A stretch of DNA of 64,000 nt from an uncultured Bacteroidia bacterium (GTDB lineage: Bacteria; Bacteroidota; Bacteroidia; Bacteroidales; F082): the NCBI GenBank assembly GCA_902802535.1, contig CADCML010000006.1, forward strand, positions 1 through 64,000, in the 5' to 3' direction. Below, piece after piece: positions 17,789 through 25,316 of this stretch. Below the pieces are notes generated by a model. The model was not told where the DNA came from. It made no database searches and saw only the letters and a list, made by a program, of their open reading frames with translations. The translations under genes were made by a program, and so were the position numbers. The first letter of the stretch is position 1; every line of letters begins with the position of its first letter.

Positions 17789-19064
17789 ATGGAAAACAAC
17801 GAAAACAACAATCTGAACGAACTCGACCAACTGAAAGCGCAATACGAAACGCTGAAACAGCAGTTCGACCAACAGGAAATCATCAACGACAGGCTGATGA
17901 AGTCGTCCATCAAACGCAGCACAGATTTTTACAAACGGTATCGTACCATTCAATTCATGGTTTATCCTTTGATGGTCATTGTCGGCCTGTTGACTATCAA
18001 ATGGCTAGCAGTTTTGGGTCGCATTTATGTTCACTTGCCTGGTCATTGAACTTGTTTTGACTCGCAAATTCCAGCGCAAAACATTGGAAAACGACGATTT
18101 GCTCGTTCTTTCCCACACCGCTCGAAGTTTCAAGAAACTCTTTTCCGTCTTTACCGTCCTGAATTATTCCACTGGACTCATCCTTGTTTGTGGCTTGTTA
18201 ATGTCATTGGTGGGCGAAAACTATAGTGGAAAGCCAATGATGTTGACATTTTTGGCAGTTGTTGTTGGAATGATAGTTTTGGGGATTAGTGAAATTCGCT
18301 ATAAGACAAGGCCTTGCGACGAGATTATTCGACAAATTGAGGCTTCTGACAGCACAAGAATTAATAGAAAAACTGGTTTTGACAAAAAACAAAAGTGGTT
18401 CTGCATCGTTATGATTGTCGTATTCCTTGGGTTCGACATTTGGGCTTACACGATTGTCGGAACCTATCTGAAACTGCCGCCGATGTGGCGCACCGTGGAA
18501 TATGTACGGGCTGCAGATGACCATTTGACGGAAGGGAAACTGGCAATCTGGGAAGTCTTTGCCGATACGGTCGTCTCCGAAAAGGATGTCCCAGAATTGC
18601 GGCAAATCTTAAATAATGATTCATATATTCTGATGGAAGGACGGCCGGAGGCAAAAATGGAAATTGGCGATGAGGCGATGCATAGCTGGAGACAAGACGA
18701 AAGTAATCCTAAGAGAGTGCAACTATATTTGCTGAAAAAGAACTCCCAGGAAGGTCCGGCGATTAGTTCGATGGCTTTGGAAGGCAAGCCAATGGTGCAA
18801 AGGGTGGATGTAACCAAACCTCCCAAATACCCAAGCAACGGCTCCGTTCCGATGATCGTGTGGCTGACTCCCGAAGCAGGCCAACTATTGCGTGAATTTG
18901 CCAAGCATCTCACTGGCAAAAGAGGTGCCGTTTCCATTGATGGCGTGGTAGTTCAGGAATGGAAAATTATGAGCAACCTTGAGAATGGCTGTTTCTTCAT
19001 CATGCGGGAATGGTCATCGAAAGAGGAATTGGAGGCGTTCTGCGAGCGTTTGATTCGCCAGTGA
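17789..19064 (+). pseudogene. membrane partner of the sigma factor, frameshifted
   Basis: Two overlapping frames make one protein. Frame A (17789-18049) gives a coiled-coil start (LNELDQLKAQYETLKQQFDQ) and a membrane helix MVYPLMVIVGLLTIKWLA. Frame B, open from 18009, continues with FWVAFMFTCLVIELVLTRK, a second helix, then further helices near VLNYSTGLILVCGLLMSL, FLAVVVGMIVLGI and WFCIVMIVVFLGFDIWA. A one-base shift near 18008-18014, at a T run, joins them. The C-terminal part (residues about 260-345 of frame B) resembles the SecD/SecDF P1-head pattern: LTPEAGQLLREFAKHLTGKR then SIDGVVVQEWKIMS. Mutation, assembly error or programmed shifting are all possible. Confidence 0.7.
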
Positions 19065-19067
19065 TAC

Positions 19068-19164
19068 GGCGTCGCTTCGCGTCATTGCGAGGAGGAACGA
19101 CGAAGCAATCCAGAAAACAAACAGACTTAGAGTCTGGATTGCTTCGCTTCGCTCGCAATGACGT
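19068..19164. repeat. palindromic repeat, copy 1 (GTCATTGCGAG type)
   Basis: Left arm CGTCATTGCGAGGAGGAACG...GAAGCAATCCAGA (19080-19114) pairs with a right arm from TCTGGATTGCTTCG to CGCAATGACG (19133-19163). A second copy in the same family lies at 41.07-41.18 kb. Repeats with GTCATTGCGAG ends occur in several unrelated bacterial genomes and behave like small non-coding mobile palindromes. Confidence 0.8.
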
Positions 19165-19201
19165 ACCCGCAGAAAAAAAACGAAAAAAAACAACTTTTTT
19201 C

Positions 19202-19231
19202 TTGACAGTATTCAAAAAAGCTGTACTTTTG
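19202..19231 (+). promoter_or_regulatory. strong promoter of the exporter operon
   Basis: TTG (19202-19204), 19 bp, TACTTTTG (19224-19231). The predicted transcript start, near 19237, lies about 20 nt before the small Cys-rich ORF and 160 nt before the ABC ATPase gene. Confidence 0.75.
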
Positions 19232-19257
19232 CAGTGTTCTAATAAACTAATACACTA

Positions 19258-19395
19258 ATGCTAAAAAGTACAACATGCGGATTGTCAAGCAAATGCGGAA
19301 ACAAGCAATTATTTTCGTCGGGATGTAACAAATGCAGGCTTTCTGCGTATTACCTTTGGCAAAAGTGTTATTCAGGCACACCTATTAATAAATAA
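19258..19395 (+). CDS. small Cys-rich peptide ORF (45 aa), candidate
   Basis: ATG 19258 opens a 45-codon frame ending at TAA 19393-19395, four bases before the ABC ATPase start. The product begins MLKSTTCGLSSKCGNK and has five cysteines (7, 13, 23, 26, 37) with a basic, Gly/Ser-rich composition; it includes CNKCRLSAYYLWQKC. It has no signal peptide or known family. Its position, first after a strong promoter and directly coupled to a MacAB-TolC-type exporter, suggests an exported or modified peptide, or else a regulatory leader peptide. Chance cannot be excluded at this length. Confidence 0.45.
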   Translation: MLKSTTCGLSSKCGNKQLFSSGCNKCRLSAYYLWQKCYSGTPINK

Positions 19396-19399
19396 GGCG

Positions 19400-20107
19400 A
19401 TGATTCGATTGGAAAAAATAAACAAGACTTACTTTGGCGCACAGCCCCTGCATGTGCTGAAAGGCATTGATTTGGAGGTGGCAGAGGGGGAGATGGTCAG
19501 CATCATGGGGGCCTCAGGCTCGGGGAAATCGACCATGCTCAATATTTTGGGCATCCTCGACAACTACGACTCGGGCAACTATTACCTCAACGGCAGGTTG
19601 GTGAAAGACCTCAGCGAAAACGAGGCCGCCGACGTGCGCAACCGGACCATCGGCTTCATCTTCCAGTCGTTCAACCTTATCCCGTTCAAGACGGCGATGG
19701 AGAACGTGGCCTTGCCCTTGTATTACCAAAACGTGAACCGCAAGAAGCGAAACCAAATCGCTATGGAGTACTTGGAACGCTTTGGCCTGAAGGAATGGGC
19801 CGACCACTACCCTAACGAACTCTCCGGCGGACAAAAGCAGCGCGTTTCGATGGCCCGCGCCTTGGTGACCCAGCCGAAGGTCATCCTCGCCGACGAGCCT
19901 ACAGGTGCTTTGGACAGCAAAACCTCCGCTGAGGTGATGCAAATCCTCCGCGAAGTAAACCAAACGGGCATCACCATGGTCATCGTCACGCACGAAAGAG
20001 GCATTGCCTTGAGAACCAATAAAATCATCCACCTGAAGGATGGCGTGATTGAAAACATCGAAACCAATAACCCCGACCAAATCGATTTCAGCAAGGAGAT
20101 TAAATAA
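19400..20107 (+). CDS. ABC transporter ATPase (MacB/LolD type)
   Basis: A 235-residue nucleotide-binding protein that powers the two permeases encoded next. Walker A is GASGSGKST (residues 37-45), the signature is LSGGQKQRVSMARAL near 140, and Walker B is VILADEPTGALD near 160, with the switch His in VIVTHERG. The GASGSGKST/EPTGALD combination is that of the MacB/LolD (type VII, mechanotransmission) class. Its stop overlaps the first permease start by one base. It is part of a five-gene export operon. Confidence 0.93.
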   Translation: MIRLEKINKTYFGAQPLHVLKGIDLEVAEGEMVSIMGASGSGKSTMLNILGILDNYDSGNYYLNGRLVKDLSENEAADVRNRTIGFIFQSFNLIPFKTAMENVALPLYYQNVNRKKRNQIAMEYLERFGLKEWADHYPNELSGGQKQRVSMARALVTQPKVILADEPTGALDSKTSAEVMQILREVNQTGITMVIVTHERGIALRTNKIIHLKDGVIENIETNNPDQIDFSKEIK

Positions 20108-21342
20108 TGGACTTCTGGCGCGAAATATTCATGGCCTTGAGCCGCAACAAACTGAGGACTTTCCTCACGGGATTCGCCATTTCGTGGGGTATCTTCATCC
20201 TCATTGTGCTGCTCGCCGCCGGCAACGGCCTCATGAACGGCGTCAGTGAAGAGTTCAGCGACCAGTCCACCAACGTCTATATGATTTATGGCGGCGAGAC
20301 CTCAATACCTTTCAAAGGACATGGTACCAATCGTTCCATCATGTTCACGGACAAGGATATACGCTTCTTGGAAACCGAGGTGAAAGAGGTGGATCAAGTG
20401 TCGCCGCGCATTTATCAAAGTGGTTTTGCCAACTTCGGCGACAAGTCGGGCAGCATTTTCGTGCAAGGTGTAAGGCCTGTTTTCAAGGATATCGACAATG
20501 TCAAAATGCTCGAAGGCCGCTTCATCAGCGAATTGGACGAGAAAAGCAGCGAGAAGTTCATCGTCATCGACGACAACCTGAGCAAAAAACTTTTTGATGA
20601 CGAGGTTTCCCCGCTTGGTCAGTTTGTCATCGTCAATGGCATTGCCTATAAAGTGGTAGGCGTTTGCGAAAGCGAGGGTCGTTCTGATGGCGGCAACGGC
20701 TATGTGCCTTTCTCTACCATGAAGAAAATCACGCGGCAGAGCCGGTATTGGATGCTGCATTTCACCGTCAAAGGTTTGGAAACCAAGGAGGACAACGAGA
20801 TGTTTACCGAGTATCTGCGCACCCAACTGGCACGTTTTCATGAATTTGACCCCGACGACACCTCTGCTGTTTACATTCGCAGCAGGCAAGAGGAATACCT
20901 GCAAACCATGAAGATTTTCAACACAATACAACTCTTCATCTGGATTATCGGCTTCGCCATGCTCATTTCGGGCATCGTGGGCGTGAGCAACATCATGCGC
21001 ATCACCGTGAAGGAGCGTACCAACGAAATCGGTATCCGTAAGGCTCTTGGCGCCAAGTCGCGCTCAATTTTGGCCTCCATCGTTACTGAATCCTTGATTA
21101 TCACCACGATTTTCGGCTACATCGGGATGTGGCTCGGCATGGTGGTGGCCGAAGTCAGCGGAAATATTTTGACCAAGGTCCAGGAAGGCAAGGAAATCTC
21201 CTTGAACATCGTCCCAAGCATCGACATCCGTATCGTGCTGATGGCCACGGCATTACTCATCGTGTGCGGTGTGCTGGCAGGTTTTTTCCCTGCTCGCAAC
21301 GCCGTGAAAATCAAACCTATTGAAGCAATGAATTACAGATAA
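20107..21342 (+). CDS. MacB-like ABC permease 1
   Basis: A 411-residue FtsX/MacB-type permease: transmembrane helix 1 at about residues 18-40, a periplasmic MacB core domain (about 45-270), then three C-terminal helices. The coupling segment MRITVKERTNEIGIRKALGA and the final FFPARNAVKIKPIEAM are characteristic. It likely pairs with the second permease as a heterodimer over the ATPase. Such complexes use ATP hydrolysis to move periplasmic substrates towards the outer membrane channel rather than across the inner membrane. Confidence 0.92.
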   Translation: MDFWREIFMALSRNKLRTFLTGFAISWGIFILIVLLAAGNGLMNGVSEEFSDQSTNVYMIYGGETSIPFKGHGTNRSIMFTDKDIRFLETEVKEVDQVSPRIYQSGFANFGDKSGSIFVQGVRPVFKDIDNVKMLEGRFISELDEKSSEKFIVIDDNLSKKLFDDEVSPLGQFVIVNGIAYKVVGVCESEGRSDGGNGYVPFSTMKKITRQSRYWMLHFTVKGLETKEDNEMFTEYLRTQLARFHEFDPDDTSAVYIRSRQEEYLQTMKIFNTIQLFIWIIGFAMLISGIVGVSNIMRITVKERTNEIGIRKALGAKSRSILASIVTESLIITTIFGYIGMWLGMVVAEVSGNILTKVQEGKEISLNIVPSIDIRIVLMATALLIVCGVLAGFFPARNAVKIKPIEAMNYR

Positions 21343-21354
21343 AAACCACGCATC

Positions 21355-22617
21355 ATGTTCGACTTTGACGGCATACACGAGATTTGGCAGACCATCACAC
21401 GCAACAAGACCCGCAGTCTGTTGACGGCCTTCGGCGTGTTTTGGGGCATTTTCCTCCTTGTCGTCCTCACTTCGACAGGCAACGGTTTCGAGAAAGGATT
21501 GATGATGCAGGTGGAAGGCGTGACGCCCAACACGGTTTTCTTTTATACCAGCGTCACCAGCGAACCTTACAAAGGCTACCAAAAAGGTCGCTCGTGGTCG
21601 ATGCAAATGGCTGATATTGAAGCTATCAGGGAGGCGTTTCCTTGTGTCAAGGCTATCTCGCCCGAAGCCAGCGTGTGGTCGAGCGAGGACAAGAACGTGG
21701 TCTATAATAGTCGCGGCGGCAGTTTCACGGTGAAAGGGGTGATGCCCGAGTACAACGAAATCGAGAAGTCGAAGATTATGAAGGGACGTTTCATCAACGA
21801 CACCGACATCGCCACCAACCGCAAAGTGTGCCTTTTGGGCAAAAAAGTGTATGAAACCATGTTTGAGAAAGGCGAAAACCCGCTTGGTAAGATGGTGAAA
21901 GTCAACGGTATCTATTTCCAAGTGGTGGGTGTGATGCGTTCCTACACCGAACACGTCAACATCAATGGCACCATCGACGAGTCGGTCATTTTGCCCTTCA
22001 CCACCATGCAACAGGTCTTTGCCTTGGGCGACAAAATCGGTTTCTTCGCCTTTGTTGCCGACGACAACACGCCCATTTCGGACATCGAGGAGGAGGTCAA
22101 GCAACTCATCAAGCAGCGCCACGACATCGCGCCCACCGACAACGAGGCCATCGAATCTTTCAACCTTTCGGAAATCTTCAAGGCTTTTAAGGGCTTGTTC
22201 TTCGGCATCCACATCTTGATTTGGATTGTGGGTTTGGGTACTTTGATGTCGGGCGTCATCGGTGTGAGCAATATCATGCTCGTGACCGTGAAAGAGCGCA
22301 CCCGCGAAATCGGGGTCAGGCGCGCCATCGGGGCCAAGCCCAAGGATATTATTGGTCAAGTGCTGTCGGAGAGCCTGTTGCTCACTACTTTGGCGGGTTT
22401 GGTGGGACTTTGCATCGGCGTGGGCATCATGGCGATAGTGGGCACAATTGTAGCCAACAACCCAAGTGAAGACATGATGTTCCAAGACCCGAACCTCGGT
22501 TTCGGAGCCGCCGTGGCTGCCACTATTATTGTCATCATTTCTGGACTCCTTGCCGGCGTGTTGCCTGCTTGGAGAGCCATTCAAATCAAAGCAATCGACG
22601 CAATCAGGGAGGAATAA
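21355..22617 (+). CDS. MacB-like ABC permease 2
   Basis: A 420-residue paralogue of the preceding permease with the same plan: one N-terminal helix (TAFGVFWGIFLLVVLTSTGN), a large periplasmic domain and three C-terminal helices. LVTVKERTREIGVRRAIGA is the coupling segment and LPAWRAIQIKAIDAIREE the end. It starts 12 nt after the first permease gene. Two different permeases beside one ATPase suggest an asymmetric transporter. Confidence 0.92.
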   Translation: MFDFDGIHEIWQTITRNKTRSLLTAFGVFWGIFLLVVLTSTGNGFEKGLMMQVEGVTPNTVFFYTSVTSEPYKGYQKGRSWSMQMADIEAIREAFPCVKAISPEASVWSSEDKNVVYNSRGGSFTVKGVMPEYNEIEKSKIMKGRFINDTDIATNRKVCLLGKKVYETMFEKGENPLGKMVKVNGIYFQVVGVMRSYTEHVNINGTIDESVILPFTTMQQVFALGDKIGFFAFVADDNTPISDIEEEVKQLIKQRHDIAPTDNEAIESFNLSEIFKAFKGLFFGIHILIWIVGLGTLMSGVIGVSNIMLVTVKERTREIGVRRAIGAKPKDIIGQVLSESLLLTTLAGLVGLCIGVGIMAIVGTIVANNPSEDMMFQDPNLGFGAAVAATIIVIISGLLAGVLPAWRAIQIKAIDAIREE

Positions 22618-22627
22618 TATTATGAGA

Positions 22628-22769
22628 AACTACAGATTATACAGATTAAACGGATGTCGTTCTTCGAATTTTGCAGCTAAAGCTGCGGATTATACAAATC
22701 CGTACCAATCCGCAACGAAGTTGCAAAATTTATCCACAATAATTCGTAAAATCTGTGAAATCTGTAGTT
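22628..22769. repeat. palindromic intergenic repeat (AATCTGTGAAATCTGTAGTT type)
   Basis: Arms AACTACAGATTATACAGATT (22628-22647) and AATCTGTGAAATCTGTAGTT (22750-22769) pair with three mismatches. Nested pairs inside (AATTTTGCA with TGCAAAATT) give a long branched hairpin. It sits inside the exporter operon between the second permease and the adaptor gene, and an AATCTTGAA-type spacer follows to 22815. Confidence 0.7.
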
Positions 22770-22822
22770 AACAAAAGGAATCTTGAAATCTGAAATCTTG
22801 AAATATTAAAATCACAAATACC

Positions 22823-23926
22823 ATGAAAAAAATTTTCAAAATCCTGTTTTTCATCTTGTTAGGCGTAGGAGTCATCTGGACTTTCGTCTATCTTTACAAG
22901 AAATCGAGGCCGCAAGAGGTCGTTTACGAAATCGAAGTGGCCAAAATCGACACGATTCAAAAGACCACAGTCGTGACGGGACAAATCGACCCCCGCGATG
23001 AGGTGGCCATGAAGCCCCAAGTGTCGGGCATCATCTCCGAAATTCTCAAGGAACCCGGGCAGTCGGTCCAGCAAGGCGAGGTCATCGCCGTGGTGAAAGT
23101 CATCCCCGACGTGAGCAACCTCGCCGCCGCCGAATCGCAGGTGCGCGTGGCCAAAATGAACCTTGACAATGTGGAAAAAATCTACCACCGTCAAGAGAAC
23201 ATGAAGGTTAAAGGCTTGATTTCCACAGAGGAATTCGAGAAGTCACAACTCGAATACCAGCAGGCGAAGGAGAGTTACAGCAACGCCCAAGACCAACTCA
23301 ACATCATCAAGGAAGGCATCTCGAAGAGCACTTCGGGCTACAGCAACACGAAAATCAAGGCCACCATTTCGGGCATGATTCTCGACATTCCCGTGAAGGT
23401 TGGCAACTCGGTCATCAACTCCAACACCTTCAACGACGGCACCACCATCGCGACTATCGCCAACATGAAGGACATGATTTTCAAGGGCAAACTCGACGAG
23501 ACAGAGGTGGGCAAAATCCATGAGGGAATGCCCATGGTTTTGACCATTGGCGCCATGAACGACCGTAAGTTTGACGCCGTGTTGGAGTACATTGCGCCCA
23601 AAGGCACGCAGGAGAGCGGTGCCGTCTTCTTCGAGATGAAAGCTCGCGCCATCCTGCCCGACGATGTTTTCGTCCGTGCCGGCTACTCCGCCAATGCCGA
23701 AATCGTTTTGGACGAGGCCAAAGGCGCCGTGACCGTGCCCGAAAGCTGCATCACCTACGAGGACGGAGAAGCCTATGTGTATCGCTGCACCAAGGAAGAT
23801 GCTCCGCAACAATTTGAGAAACAATCCGTTAAAGTCGGCCTTTCCGACGGTGTCAACATTGTGATCACTGAAGGGCTGCAAGTCGGCGACAAAGTCCGTG
23901 GAATCGAAAAAACCGAAGAAAAATGA
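22823..23926 (+). CDS. MacA/HlyD-type periplasmic adaptor
   Basis: A 367-residue membrane fusion protein. One N-terminal helix (ILFFILLGVGVIWTFVYLY) anchors it in the inner membrane. A lipoyl-like segment starts GQIDPRDEVAMKPQVSGIIS, followed by a helical hairpin (about 95-160) with QLEYQQAKESYSNAQDQL, then the second lipoyl half IKATISGMILDIPVKVGNSV and a beta-barrel domain. It bridges the MacB-like permeases and the TolC-like channel. It overlaps the tolC-like gene by 4 nt. Confidence 0.92.
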   Translation: MKKIFKILFFILLGVGVIWTFVYLYKKSRPQEVVYEIEVAKIDTIQKTTVVTGQIDPRDEVAMKPQVSGIISEILKEPGQSVQQGEVIAVVKVIPDVSNLAAAESQVRVAKMNLDNVEKIYHRQENMKVKGLISTEEFEKSQLEYQQAKESYSNAQDQLNIIKEGISKSTSGYSNTKIKATISGMILDIPVKVGNSVINSNTFNDGTTIATIANMKDMIFKGKLDETEVGKIHEGMPMVLTIGAMNDRKFDAVLEYIAPKGTQESGAVFFEMKARAILPDDVFVRAGYSANAEIVLDEAKGAVTVPESCITYEDGEAYVYRCTKEDAPQQFEKQSVKVGLSDGVNIVITEGLQVGDKVRGIEKTEEK

Positions 23927-25239
23927 AACGCGCACTTCTGATAACGCTGTTGGTGACAACCGTTTTCACCACCCAAGCACAAAAAGTCTGGACGCTTGAC
24001 GAATGCATCGACTATGCCATCGAGCATAACCTTGATTTGCAAAAGACTCAATTGGCTCGTCAACAAGCTGAATACCAATACAAAGCCAGCAAAAACGCTT
24101 GGTTGCCCACGTTGAGTGCCAATGCAGGCGAATACCTTGGATTCGGTCAATCACCTTCATACACAGGCGTTTATGTGTCAGACAATTCCTCTTCCACTTC
24201 GTTCGGGGCCAGTCTTTCCCTGCCGTTGTTTCAAGGTTTGAACTTCTACAACACCGCCAAGGCCGATGCCCTGAACCTGCAAGCCACCGAAATGGATCAG
24301 AAGGCCACCCAACTCAACCTGAAACTCAACGTGATGGCCTTTTACATGCAGGTGCTTTACGGTAAGGAGCAGGTTGAAATCGCCCGCCGACAAGTGGAAC
24401 TTTCTGCTGAACAGTTGCAAAAGACCCAACAACTCTTTGAAAATGGGCGCGTTGCCGAGGCAGATGTCTATGAAAGCAGGGCCCAACTTGCCACCGACCA
24501 AGCTACCCTCACCCAAAAGGAAACCGATTTGGCTTTGAGCCTGCTCACTTTGACACAGGTTCTTGAAATAGAAGAATTTGAAGGTTTTGAGGTGAGTTCC
24601 CCTGAAGCCTTTTTCGCAGGTCAAAAACTGGAACTTGACACGCCGCAAACCACCATTACATTAGCCTTGCAGAATCAACCTTCCATGGAAGCCGCCCGTC
24701 TGCGCGTACAAAAGAGCCATTATGACCTGAAAGCCTCAAAATCAGCGTGGTATCCCTCGTTGGACTTTTACGGCGGCTATTCCAACGGACTGTACCATTA
24801 TTTTGGCGACAACTACCCCAACACGCCCGTCGACGAGCAACTGAAACGCAACAGCAGGGCGCAACTCGGCGTTTCGCTCAACATTCCGATTTTCAACGGA
24901 ATGAGGACGAAATATCGCGTGAAAATGACCGAGATTTCCATCGCCGACCAGCAACTCAGCCTTGAAAACACGGAGAAAACCCTGCGCAAGGAAATCCAGC
25001 AAGCCTACGGCAATGCACGTGCAGCGCAACAGAAGATGGCCGCCATGGAAAATAGTTTGGAAGCCTCACGCGTGGCCTACGACTACGCCAAAGCCGGCTA
25101 CGACATGGGCAAAAAGACCCTGCTCGAACTGAACGAGAGCAAAATCCGCTTCCACAAGGCCGAATCTGACCTGTTGCAAGCGCGTTATGAGTACCTTTAC
25201 CGCTGCAAAATCATTGAATATTACAGAAATGCGGAATAA
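23923..25239 (+). CDS. TolC-family outer membrane channel
   Basis: A 438-residue outer membrane efflux protein with a signal peptide (ALLITLLVTTVFTTQAQ) and the two repeated OEP domains: the first starts LDECIDYAIEHNLDLQKTQL and the second is marked by TLALQNQPSMEAARLRVQKS. Long helical regions with alternating Gln and Ala (ENTEKTLRKEIQQAYGNARA) form the periplasmic tunnel. It completes an inner-to-outer-membrane export path with the preceding four genes. Confidence 0.92.
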   Translation: MKRALLITLLVTTVFTTQAQKVWTLDECIDYAIEHNLDLQKTQLARQQAEYQYKASKNAWLPTLSANAGEYLGFGQSPSYTGVYVSDNSSSTSFGASLSLPLFQGLNFYNTAKADALNLQATEMDQKATQLNLKLNVMAFYMQVLYGKEQVEIARRQVELSAEQLQKTQQLFENGRVAEADVYESRAQLATDQATLTQKETDLALSLLTLTQVLEIEEFEGFEVSSPEAFFAGQKLELDTPQTTITLALQNQPSMEAARLRVQKSHYDLKASKSAWYPSLDFYGGYSNGLYHYFGDNYPNTPVDEQLKRNSRAQLGVSLNIPIFNGMRTKYRVKMTEISIADQQLSLENTEKTLRKEIQQAYGNARAAQQKMAAMENSLEASRVAYDYAKAGYDMGKKTLLELNESKIRFHKAESDLLQARYEYLYRCKIIEYYRNAE

Positions 25240-25316
25240 TTGCAATTCGCAATAATTCAGTTTTAACTTCGTTATTTAGTCAAACAATGAAATACCGTTT
25301 TGTAAAAATAACAACC

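Noticed and set aside
21253-22584. 443-codon open frame antisense to the second permease
   Set aside because: It exactly shadows the MacB-like gene and has no family features.
22623-22771. Short ORF between the second permease and adaptor genes
   Set aside because: It consists entirely of the palindromic repeat and has no coding character.
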